Positions 53,658 to 61,202 of a stretch of 64,000 bases of DNA are shown piece by piece. Below the pieces are notes generated by a model. That model was not told where the DNA came from and made no database searches. It saw only the letters and a list, made by a program, of their open reading frames with translations. The stretch is from contig CAMAVQ010000002.1 of the NCBI GenBank assembly GCA_945861755.1, positions 1 through 64,000 on the forward strand. Direction: 5' to 3'. This DNA is from Gemmatimonas phototrophica (lineage in GTDB: Bacteria > Latescibacterota > UBA2968 > UBA8231). The position numbers were made by a program, and so were the translations under genes. Numbering within the stretch: position 1 is the first letter of the stretch; every line of letters begins with the position of its first letter.

Positions 53658-56258
53658 TCATTTCGCTGCGTCCAGATAGACACTGACGGCCTGGCCTTCC
53701 CGCGCCCGCAACTCCAGGCGCTGGTGTACCTGCTCGGCCACCTTTTCCAACTCCACCACCGTGCCCGCCGGGGCGCGGGCCGGATCGGCGAAGAACTGCT
53801 GCGCTGCCTCCAGGCGCGCCGGCGAAGCCCCGTCGGCCAGCCAGGGCAGGTGCGCCGCATCCTCGGGGGCGATATGGCCGGCGATGGCCGCGTAGTGCTC
53901 CTGCATCCAGGCGAAGATGTGATCCCGGTTCCGGGGGGTCCGGTCGGCCAGGGTGAAGGGGACTTCCAGGTACTCCTGGGGCCGGAGCGGGCCCTTGAGC
54001 ACGTACTCCAGGACCGCCTCCACCGCCTGCACCTCGGCGAACCGGCCCAGAGCATCCAGGTACTGGGCGCGCTCCACTGGCAGGACCGCGGCCTCGAATC
54101 TCCCCCGGAACTCCTCGAAGCGCGCCCGGTCTCCGCGCGCAGCCGCCACCCGCAGGGCCGCCCCGGCCAGGGCCGGATCCACGGCGGCCGGATCGCGGCC
54201 ATAAGCCTGGGCCAGGGAATCGGCAACGACGCCCACCCGGGGGTCCTGGCCCTTGATGCCGAGCCGCTCGATCAGCTTGGGCCGCAGCAATGAAACGGTT
54301 TCTGCTTCTGCCGGATCCCTGACCAGGCCGTAGCGCTCCAGCGCCGGGGCCAGCATGCGCCGCACATAGCCGGCAAAGGGTGCTTCGAGCGCAGCGGATT
54401 CGGCGGCGAAGTTTTCCCCGATGGCACCCAGGGCAGCGACCAGGGCCAGCAGCACCTCGGGCTGGGGATCGCCAGCAAAACCCTCCAGCGCCTGGAGGTA
54501 GGTCCGGGCGTCGAGCTGCCCTCCTTCCAGCAGGGCGGCCAACTGGTCGATCAGGCCCACCCGCTCGCGGGCACTCAGTAAGATCTGAGCGTGCCCGGCC
54601 AGGTAGACCAGCATGGCCGGAGGCACCTGCCACCGGTAATAGCCCCTTTCCCCGGCATTGGGGTGTATCCAGGCCGGCTGGGTCGAAGTCGCCAGGGTGC
54701 AGACCTGGCTGGGCTGACTGAGCAGCAGCTCTTGGGTGCGCAGGGAATCGCCGTCCGGGTATTTGAGCACCACGGGGATCTCCCAGGTCGCCGCCGGCGC
54801 CCGGGCCCCATGCCTGAGATACCGCTGCTGGCTGAGCCGCACTTGGTGGTTGGGCAGCAATTCGGCGCTGACCAGGGGGATGCCGGGTTGGTCGAGGAAA
54901 GTGGACATGGGCCGGTCCAGCTCCCGGCCGGCCTCCCGCGAAAGAGCGGCCCACAGATCGCCGGCCACCGCATTGCCCTGGGCGTGCGCCTGCAAATAGG
55001 TGATCACTCCCCGGCGGAAGGGCTCCGGCCCCATCCAGTGCTCGAACATGCCCAGCACCGCCCGGCCCTTCTCATAGGCCAGCTGGTCGAAGAACTGTGC
55101 GGGATTGTCGGTGGGGCTGACGGGCTGACGGATGGCCCGCACTGCCAGCTGGGCATCCTCCCGCATGGCCCACTGCACGTCCTGTAGTTCGGTAATCCCG
55201 ATCCCGTACTCAGGAAAAAGCTCGTCGCCCAACTTGTACGCCAGCCAATCGGCAAAAGACTCATTCAGCCACAGATCGTCCCACCAGGCCATGGTGACCA
55301 GGTCGCCGAACCACATGTGGGCCAACTCGTGGGTCATGATAAGACCCAGCCGCTGCCGCTGGGCCGGGCTGGCGGCCCTGGAATCCAGGAGCAGGATCTC
55401 GTCCCTGAAGGTCACGGCGCCGGGGTTCTCCATGGCCCCGGCCATGAACTCGGGCACCCCGATCAGCGCAAGTTTTTCGTAGGGGTACGCCGAACCGAAG
55501 TACTGCTCCAGGGCCTGCAACACTAGGGGGGCGAGGCGCACGGCTTCGGCGGCTAGCGGTGCGTTGCCCGCCGTGGTGACCACCTGCCCGGGGACGGAGA
55601 GGCCGGGGATCGCGACTTCCTCCAGCGGCCCCACGGCCAGCGCCAGCAAATAAGAGGGCAAGGGCGGCGTCTTTTTGAAGGTCAACTCCCGCCAGCCGGC
55701 AGCCACTTGCTCCTCCTGGACTGGAGTGTTGGCCACCGCCGACAGGCCTTCGGGCAGACGCAGGACGAACTGATAGGGAATCTTGAAAGAGGGCTCGTCC
55801 CAGCAGGGGAAAGCCTGGCGCGCATACCACGCTTCGAACTGGGTGAACAGATAGGCCCGGCCTCTGGTCTCCACTTTGTACAGGCCCAGGGCCCGGGTGT
55901 CGAAGTTGTTGGCAAAGTCGATGCGCAGATCGTAGCCGTCTCCGGGGACCAGCAGCGAATCTACCTCCACCTCTACCAGCCCTGCCTGGCCAATGTTCCA
56001 ACGCAGTGGCACCGGCCCGTCCCCACTCCGCAACTCCACTTTTTCTAGGGACAGTTCCTCGGCGTGGAAGCGAACGCTGCGGGTGGACTTGTCCACCCGC
56101 AGGGCGATGGTAACAGCACCGGTGTAGGTGGAATCTGCGGGGTTGAGGCGCAGTTCGATGGTCTCCGAAACCGGCACCACCTCGCGTCCCAAGCGCAACT
56201 CATCTCCCGCCGCCCACAGCAGGGAGGGGAAGAGCAGCGCTGCCCACCGCACCCTCAT
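53658..56258 (-). CDS. M1-family zinc aminopeptidase
   Basis: An 866-residue peptidase that removes N-terminal residues from peptides. It has the substrate-anchoring GAMEN (274-278), zinc site HELAH (310-314) with the third ligand Glu333 in NESFADW, and the ERAP/PepN-like C-terminal helical domain (about 560-866). An N-terminal stretch RVRWAALLFPSLLWAAGDE resembles a signal peptide, suggesting export. The ATG at 56258 overlaps the aldo/keto reductase stop as ATGA. The frame continues to 56813 but only as antisense-like sequence. All catalytic residues are present. Confidence 0.95.
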   Translation of the reverse strand: MRVRWAALLFPSLLWAAGDELRLGREVVPVSETIELRLNPADSTYTGAVTIALRVDKSTRSVRFHAEELSLEKVELRSGDGPVPLRWNIGQAGLVEVEVDSLLVPGDGYDLRIDFANNFDTRALGLYKVETRGRAYLFTQFEAWYARQAFPCWDEPSFKIPYQFVLRLPEGLSAVANTPVQEEQVAAGWRELTFKKTPPLPSYLLALAVGPLEEVAIPGLSVPGQVVTTAGNAPLAAEAVRLAPLVLQALEQYFGSAYPYEKLALIGVPEFMAGAMENPGAVTFRDEILLLDSRAASPAQRQRLGLIMTHELAHMWFGDLVTMAWWDDLWLNESFADWLAYKLGDELFPEYGIGITELQDVQWAMREDAQLAVRAIRQPVSPTDNPAQFFDQLAYEKGRAVLGMFEHWMGPEPFRRGVITYLQAHAQGNAVAGDLWAALSREAGRELDRPMSTFLDQPGIPLVSAELLPNHQVRLSQQRYLRHGARAPAATWEIPVVLKYPDGDSLRTQELLLSQPSQVCTLATSTQPAWIHPNAGERGYYRWQVPPAMLVYLAGHAQILLSARERVGLIDQLAALLEGGQLDARTYLQALEGFAGDPQPEVLLALVAALGAIGENFAAESAALEAPFAGYVRRMLAPALERYGLVRDPAEAETVSLLRPKLIERLGIKGQDPRVGVVADSLAQAYGRDPAAVDPALAGAALRVAAARGDRARFEEFRGRFEAAVLPVERAQYLDALGRFAEVQAVEAVLEYVLKGPLRPQEYLEVPFTLADRTPRNRDHIFAWMQEHYAAIAGHIAPEDAAHLPWLADGASPARLEAAQQFFADPARAPAGTVVELEKVAEQVHQRLELRAREGQAVSVYLDAAK

Positions 56259-57223
56259 CGATCCACCCCGCTTTCCCAGTGCTGCACCAGCGGCTCCAGG
56301 TCCTTCCAGAAGGTCTCGGGAATGGCCACTTGGCCGGCCAGGGTGTTCTCGCGGGCCTCCTCGGGGGTGCGGGCCCCGGGAATAGTGGCCGCCACCTGCG
56401 GATGGCGGGTACACCACTGCAGCGACGCGGCAGCGAGCGGAATCTGGTACTCGCGGCACAGAGCCTGGATCTTCACCACCCGGTCCAGCACCCGCTGGCT
56501 GAAGCGCCTGGCCAGGTAGTCGATGCCCTCCTGCGGTCCGGTGGCCAGCAGACCCCGCTCCAGGGGCGTGGCCACCACCAGCCCCACATTGTGGCGTACC
56601 GCTGCCGGCATGATGCGCTCCAGGCCCTTCTGGTTGAGCAGGCTCCAGGCCTCGGGCACCACTGCTGCGTCGAACTCCCCGGTCTCGATGTAGGGGGCAT
56701 TGGTGTCCGGCTCGTTGGCAGCAATACCCACCGCCTCGACGATCCCCTGATCTTGTAAATGGCGCAGGGCGCCCAGGGCTCGGTCGGGGCCCATAATCTG
56801 CTCCATGGGCCAACCCATGGGGTCGTGGATGTAGAGCACCGCAAAGCGCTCCAGACCCAGGCGCCGCTGGCTCGCCTCCACGCTGCGCATCACCGCATCG
56901 TAGGAAAAGTCATACCCGGCGTAGATCCGCCCTACCTTGGTAGTGACCGTGCAGCCGGCCGCCAGATCCGGGCGCTCGCGCAGGGCGCGGCCAATGAGTT
57001 CCTCACTCCTGAAATCGCCGTACAGCGGCGCGGTGTCGATCAGGGTGCAGCCGGCTTCCAGGGCCGCATGCACCGCCCGCACCCCCAGCTCCAGATCCAT
57101 GTGCTGCGGCTGGCCGCCGTAGACCTTGGGGGCCAGCTCGACCTGGGGCACCCCGATGAAGGCAGCACCTAAACCGACGATGCCCAGCTCCATCCCGGCC
57201 CGACCTAATTTCTTCTTCTGCAT
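56255..57223 (-). CDS. aldo/keto reductase
   Basis: A 322-residue NADPH-dependent oxidoreductase of the AKR superfamily, D-threo-aldose/galactose-dehydrogenase-like. It has LIDTAPLYGDFRSEELIGRA with catalytic Asp/Tyr, TVTTKVGR with the Lys, VLYIHDPMGWP with the His, VEAVGIAANEPD, and LAAASLQWCTRHPQVAATIPG near the NADP-binding end. It is translationally coupled to the M1 peptidase. Divergent from the DapA-like gene. Possible role: sugar dehydrogenase in carbohydrate breakdown. Confidence 0.92.
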   Translation of the reverse strand: MQKKKLGRAGMELGIVGLGAAFIGVPQVELAPKVYGGQPQHMDLELGVRAVHAALEAGCTLIDTAPLYGDFRSEELIGRALRERPDLAAGCTVTTKVGRIYAGYDFSYDAVMRSVEASQRRLGLERFAVLYIHDPMGWPMEQIMGPDRALGALRHLQDQGIVEAVGIAANEPDTNAPYIETGEFDAAVVPEAWSLLNQKGLERIMPAAVRHNVGLVVATPLERGLLATGPQEGIDYLARRFSQRVLDRVVKIQALCREYQIPLAAASLQWCTRHPQVAATIPGARTPEEARENTLAGQVAIPETFWKDLEPLVQHWESGVDR

Positions 57224-57309
57224 GATTCCTCTCTTTCTCTCCTGCCGGTTGTCCTTACTTTCTAGGGCATGGAATATACTATTTCTGTCCCCCAGGCGAC
57301 CAGCCGACT

Positions 57310-58239
57310 ATGTTGAGGCGCGCCACCTTCATCGGCCCCTGGGCGGCCGTGCCCCTGGCCTGGACCGACGAGGATCGCCTGGACGAAGCGCTCTTCCGGG
57401 CCGACGTGGTCCGCTGCTGCCAGGCTGGTGCTCCCGGTGTGTACAGCGGCGGCCCTTCGGGAGAGGCCTACGCCGTGGAGTTCGACGAATTCCAACTGCT
57501 GGCCCGCGCCCTGGTCGAGGCCGCCCACAGCCAAGGCAAGCCGGCGATGGTGGATTGCACCTCCACCTACACCCTGGGGGCGCTGCGCCGGGCCGAGTTC
57601 GCCGCCGGGGTGGGCGCCGACGCGGCGATGGTGGCTTTGCCCTTCTGGGCCGAGGTGGGCGAGGAGCAGGTAGTCTCCTTCTTCAAAGAGGTGGGGCAGG
57701 CCGCCGGTTCCCTGGCTCTGGCCATCTGCGATACCTTGCGGGCCAAGAAGGTGCTGACCGTGTACCAGCACCACGGCATCAAGGAGGCGGTACCCAATTA
57801 CCTGATGGTCTGCGCCACCCCCGGCACCGTGGGGCTAGAAGCCGAGGGTTGCAAGGCCCTGAGCGAGTTTGTCAATGTCTTTGCGGGCGAACAGTGGTGG
57901 GACCAACTGGGGCCCTGCGGGGTGCGGGGCAGTTGCAGTTCGCTGATGGGCTGGGCGCCCCGCCTGGCCCTGGGGCTGTGGGCCCGCCTGCAGGAGCAGG
58001 ACTGGAAAGCGCTCCAGGCTGCCTCGCCGCGGCTGGGTGTGATGCAGCGCTTTCTCGCCCTGCAACTGAATGCGCGCGGCTGCGCTGACACCGCCGCCGA
58101 CCGGATCGGCGCCCAGGCCGGAAACCTACTGCAGGCCGGCCTGCGCAACCGCGGTCCCTACCCTTCGGCTACCCGCGAAGACGTGGAGGCCCTGCGCCAC
58201 TGGTGCCGCAAAAACTACCCCGAGCTGCTGCAAGGTTGA
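57310..58239 (+). CDS. DapA-like (dihydrodipicolinate synthase superfamily) protein
   Basis: A 309-residue TIM-barrel protein with the DapA order of segments: VYSGGPSGEAYAVEFDEFQL (the G-G/T-S/T-GE motif region), PAMVDCTSTYTLGALRRAEFAAG, GADAAMVALPFW (replacing the GAD.....PYY strand), and GIKEAVPNYLMVCATPG with candidate Schiff-base Lys158. The YNxP tyrosine strand is not conserved: the corresponding stretch reads LALAICDTLRAKK. If the alignment is right the proton-relay Tyr is missing. It lies 19 bp before a class V aminotransferase. Aldolase or hydro-lyase activity is possible; lysine biosynthesis is unlikely. Confidence 0.75.
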   Translation: MLRRATFIGPWAAVPLAWTDEDRLDEALFRADVVRCCQAGAPGVYSGGPSGEAYAVEFDEFQLLARALVEAAHSQGKPAMVDCTSTYTLGALRRAEFAAGVGADAAMVALPFWAEVGEEQVVSFFKEVGQAAGSLALAICDTLRAKKVLTVYQHHGIKEAVPNYLMVCATPGTVGLEAEGCKALSEFVNVFAGEQWWDQLGPCGVRGSCSSLMGWAPRLALGLWARLQEQDWKALQAASPRLGVMQRFLALQLNARGCADTAADRIGAQAGNLLQAGLRNRGPYPSATREDVEALRHWCRKNYPELLQG

Positions 58240-58258
58240 AAAACTTACAGGAGATACT

Positions 58259-59398
58259 ATGGATATCGACGCGATCCGCGCCCAGATCCCCCTGACCAAG
58301 GAATGCATCTATCTCAACACCGGCGGCATCTCGCCCAGCCTGGACCTGGTCACCCAAGTGCTGGTGGGCGAGTACCAGGAGACCGCCCAACATGGCCCGC
58401 CGCTGATTATGGACTACCAGCGCTACGCCGCGCGTCTGGAGGAGGCGCGGCAGCAGTTGGCCGGCTTCTGCGGCGTCGAAGCCCTTGACCTCTGCCTGAC
58501 CCACGGGGTGGCCGACGGCACCACCACGGTGTTCAACGGCATCGATTGGAAAGCAGGCGACGAACTCATCCTCACCGATGAGGAGCACCCGGCGGTCAAG
58601 ATGCCCGCCGAACATCTTGCCAGTGCCCACGGCGTGCAGTTGCACTATCTGCCCATCGCCGGGGGAGAGGACGAGATCTTGCAGCGCCTGGAGGCGATGA
58701 TGACCCCCAGGACGCGCTTGCTGGCTCTCAGCCATGTCACCACCGACACCGGCACCCGGCTGCCGGCGCGGGCCATCGTCGAATTGGCCCACCGGCGCGG
58801 GGTGCCCGTCCTCTACGACGGGGCCCAATCCCTGGGGCAGTTCCCGGTCGACGTGTCCCAACTGGGCGCCGACTTCTACAGCCTGCTGGTGTACAAGTGG
58901 ATGTACGGCCCCTACACCGCCGGCGCCCTCTACGTGGAAAAGTCCTGGCAGGAACGGCTGCGCGTGGTGCCTTCGAGCGCCAACTACTTCGGTTCGGCGG
59001 GGGCGCGGCGCTTCGAGTTTGCCACCGTACCGCCGCCTTACTACTTTGCCAGCGCGGCGGCGACCACCTATATCCAGGAGTTGGGGGTGGCTCAGATCGA
59101 GGCGAGGACAAAAACGCTGGCCGCCGGACTGAGGCGCACCCTGACCGCCATCCCCAGGCTGGTGATCGAGAACCCCCAGGACCCGGAGATGTGTACCGGC
59201 ATCGTCACCTTCCGGGTGGAGGGGGTCGAGGGACCACATATATCCACCGAGCTGCGCGCGCGCAAAATCATCACCCGACCCACGGGCCTCAAGTTCAGCG
59301 GGGTCAGGGTGTCGGTGGCCCTCTTCACCACCCAGGCCGAACTGGACGCGTTGGTCAGCGCCGTGGGCGAGATCGCGGCGGCGGCACCCCGCGCCTAG
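58259..59398 (+). CDS. class V aminotransferase (NifS/IscS-like fold)
   Basis: A 379-residue PLP enzyme. It has IYLNTGGISPSLDLVT at the N-terminus, THGVADGTTTVFNGI, the PLP-phosphate and ring contacts LALSHVTTDTGTRLP and VLYDGAQSLGQFPVD (Asp187), and Schiff-base Lys213 in LLVYKWMYGPYTAG, with no catalytic cysteine loop. It may be an epimerase, lyase or aminotransferase of isopenicillin-N-epimerase type rather than a cysteine desulfurase. ATG has AGGAG six bases upstream. Its TAG overlaps the convergent gene's TAG in CTAG. Confidence 0.88.
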   Translation: MDIDAIRAQIPLTKECIYLNTGGISPSLDLVTQVLVGEYQETAQHGPPLIMDYQRYAARLEEARQQLAGFCGVEALDLCLTHGVADGTTTVFNGIDWKAGDELILTDEEHPAVKMPAEHLASAHGVQLHYLPIAGGEDEILQRLEAMMTPRTRLLALSHVTTDTGTRLPARAIVELAHRRGVPVLYDGAQSLGQFPVDVSQLGADFYSLLVYKWMYGPYTAGALYVEKSWQERLRVVPSSANYFGSAGARRFEFATVPPPYYFASAAATTYIQELGVAQIEARTKTLAAGLRRTLTAIPRLVIENPQDPEMCTGIVTFRVEGVEGPHISTELRARKIITRPTGLKFSGVRVSVALFTTQAELDALVSAVGEIAAAAPRA

Positions 59399-60426
59399 CC
59401 GATCTCCTCGGCGACCATCATGATCAACTGCCCTTGCTCCACGCGAGCCCGCCAGGCTTGCGCCACGACAATGCCGGCTGTCGCGGCCACAACCTCGAAG
59501 GGGTCCTCGTCGAGCCGGTAGAAGTCGTGGAGCAAGGCCACCGTCTGGCCCTTGGCCGCCTTTTCGCCGCACTCCACCAAGGGCTCGTAGTGGCCCGGAT
59601 AGGGCGCCGTCACCGAGGCGCTGACGCGCACCAGGCTCTGGGTACCATCTGCGTGGTGCCCGATGGGCTCGATCTTCCCCTTGAGCAGGCCGTGGTGGAT
59701 GGCCGCCGCCAACACCCCCTGGCGGGCGTAGCGCACCCCGCGCACATCCGCCGAAGAACCATAGCCCAACTCGGTGCCGATGGCGTATTTTCCCAGGTGA
59801 TCGGCGTCGCCGTGTAACCCGCCCAGGATCCCACCCGGAGGCGAGTTGGGCCCGGCGGTGACGACCGGCACGCCGAACCAGCGGGCCATCTGCTCGCGGC
59901 GCTCATTCAGCTCCGGATCGTCCCCGGTGAAGAAGCCGGCCCAGTGGGCGAAGCGGGCCACCTCGCCGCCCGAGTGCAGGTCGATGGCGATATGCACATG
60001 GGGCCAGATGCACTGGCGCACGAAGGCGGCGATGCGGTGGGTAATGCCGGCCATGGCCGGGGTGGTGCCGGCCCCCTCGACGAAAACGCGGTTCAGGTTG
60101 AAACCATCGTCCCCGGTGCTCTCGCGGGCGCTGACGCGGAAAGCCGCCACATTGAGCACCGGTACCAGCACCAGCCGGCCCAGCACGTCCTCGATACGGA
60201 TCTCCCGCAGCAGGTGTTTGAGGGCCACCGGGCCCTCGTATTCGTTGCCGTGATTGCCGCCAAAGGCAACCAGGCCTTCGCCGGGCTTGGCCTGGGGTCC
60301 CACCATCACGGTGAGGGGAATCAGGTGACTGCCCCAAATACTGGTGTGGCCCAGGGCGACCCAGTAGTCGCGCCGGCCGGGGCTCTCCATGTCGATCTGC
60401 TCGGGGCTGACGATTTCGCGCGCCAT
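59395..60426 (-). CDS. AstE/AspA-like zinc deacylase (succinylglutamate desuccinylase family)
   Basis: A 343-residue zinc carboxypeptidase-fold enzyme. It has the metal ligands GGNHGNEYEGP (His59, Glu62) and IDLHSGG (His151), NRVFVEGAGT, the catalytic Glu in IGTELGYG, and a C-terminal beta domain (TAGIVVAQAWRARVEQGQL) that resembles a biotinyl-like barrel. Members hydrolyse N-acyl amino acids or related amides. The ATG at 60426 has GAGGAG eight bases upstream; a GTG at 60432 is too close. Convergent with the aminotransferase, with which it shares CTAG. The substrate is unknown. Confidence 0.87.
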   Translation of the reverse strand: MAREIVSPEQIDMESPGRRDYWVALGHTSIWGSHLIPLTVMVGPQAKPGEGLVAFGGNHGNEYEGPVALKHLLREIRIEDVLGRLVLVPVLNVAAFRVSARESTGDDGFNLNRVFVEGAGTTPAMAGITHRIAAFVRQCIWPHVHIAIDLHSGGEVARFAHWAGFFTGDDPELNERREQMARWFGVPVVTAGPNSPPGGILGGLHGDADHLGKYAIGTELGYGSSADVRGVRYARQGVLAAAIHHGLLKGKIEPIGHHADGTQSLVRVSASVTAPYPGHYEPLVECGEKAAKGQTVALLHDFYRLDEDPFEVVAATAGIVVAQAWRARVEQGQLIMMVAEEIG

Positions 60427-60509
60427 CTGCACTGCTCCTCTGGTTTACAAGTCGGGAGGGCACCAACGGTACCGGAAGTAGGGGCGCAGCATGATGCACC
60501 CCTGCGCTA

Positions 60510-61097
60510 CTAGTTCAATTCATCCAGGGTCAGCGAAAAGCTGGGGGCAAATTTCTCCAAGAAGTACGCTACCTCCGGCACCTCCAGTCGGCCCAGGTCT
60601 CGCTCGATGGCCACTTTGGCCTGCGAGAACTCCTGGTTGCCGGCTTTCAATTCCTCCAGGCACTTGAGGTAGGCGCACAACTTGTCGGCCGCCTTGACCA
60701 GCCGCAGGCACTGCCCGTCGGCCGGCTCGGGAAAGAGCAGGGCCCGGTACTCTTCGCGCAGGGCTGCCGGCACCATGCCCAGCAGCCGCTGGGTGGCCAC
60801 TTCCTCGATACGACCGTACGCCGCCTTGATCTCTGGGTTGAAGTACTTGATCGGACTGGCCAGGTCGCCGGTGATCACTTCACTCACCTCGTGGAAGAGG
60901 GCCAGGGCCATGACCCGCTGGGGGTCTACCTGTCCATCCATCACCCGGTTGCGGATTAGGGCCAGGCAGTGGGCCACCAGCGCCACCTGCAGGCTGTGCT
61001 CCTGGATGTTCTCTGGGCAGGTGTTGCGCATTAGCCCCCAGCGCTGGATGAATTTCATCCTCGACAGGTACGCAAAGAAGTGGCTGCTCCCGCTCAT
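60510..61097 (-). CDS. YfbR-like 5'-deoxynucleotidase (HD-domain family)
   Basis: A 195-residue protein strikingly like E. coli YfbR, which dephosphorylates deoxyribonucleoside 5'-monophosphates. It starts GSSHFFAYLSRMKFIQRWGL, then MRNTCPENIQEHSLQVALVA, ITGDLASPIKYFNPEI and KAADKLCAYLKCLEELKAGN, ending FAPSFSLTLDEL. Metal ligands His34, His69 and Asp138 are present, but the HD dyad reads HE (Glu70). The ATG at 61097 with AGGGG six bases upstream is chosen over GTG 61118. Divergent from mfd; overlapping promoters are annotated. Confidence 0.93.
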   Translation of the reverse strand: MSGSSHFFAYLSRMKFIQRWGLMRNTCPENIQEHSLQVALVAHCLALIRNRVMDGQVDPQRVMALALFHEVSEVITGDLASPIKYFNPEIKAAYGRIEEVATQRLLGMVPAALREEYRALLFPEPADGQCLRLVKAADKLCAYLKCLEELKAGNQEFSQAKVAIERDLGRLEVPEVAYFLEKFAPSFSLTLDELN

Positions 61098-61111
61098 GGT
61101 CTGCCCCTTGT

Positions 61112-61140
61112 TTGACACTGTGCTGAACCGTCTATTATTT
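61112..61140 (+). promoter_or_regulatory. candidate promoter of mfd
   Basis: Perfect TTGACA (61112-61117) and TTATTT (61135-61140) are 17 bases apart on the plus strand; TATTAT at spacing 15 is an alternative -10. The predicted leader is about 55 nt. It overlaps the yfbR promoter on the opposite strand. Confidence 0.5.
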
Positions 61141-61165
61141 TACAGCCACCGCCCGCCGCTGTCTA
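61137..61165 (-). promoter_or_regulatory. candidate promoter of the YfbR-like gene
   Basis: On the minus strand TAGACA (61165-61160) and TAAAAT (61142-61137) are separated by 17 bases. Its -10 overlaps the -10 of the divergent mfd promoter, so the two would compete for RNA polymerase. Confidence 0.5.
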
Positions 61166-61202
61166 TGGTTCCTGGCCGGGGCGGTCTCTCTTACCCGCGC
61201 CC

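Noticed and set aside
56259..56813. N-terminal extension of the M1 aminopeptidase frame
   Set aside because: Overlaps the aldo/keto reductase coding sequence; ATG 56258 gives a signal peptide and a four-base overlap.
57224..57309. Promoters between the aldo/keto reductase and DapA-like genes
   Set aside because: TATATT-like sequence is present near 57270 but no -35 at proper spacing could be defended on either strand.
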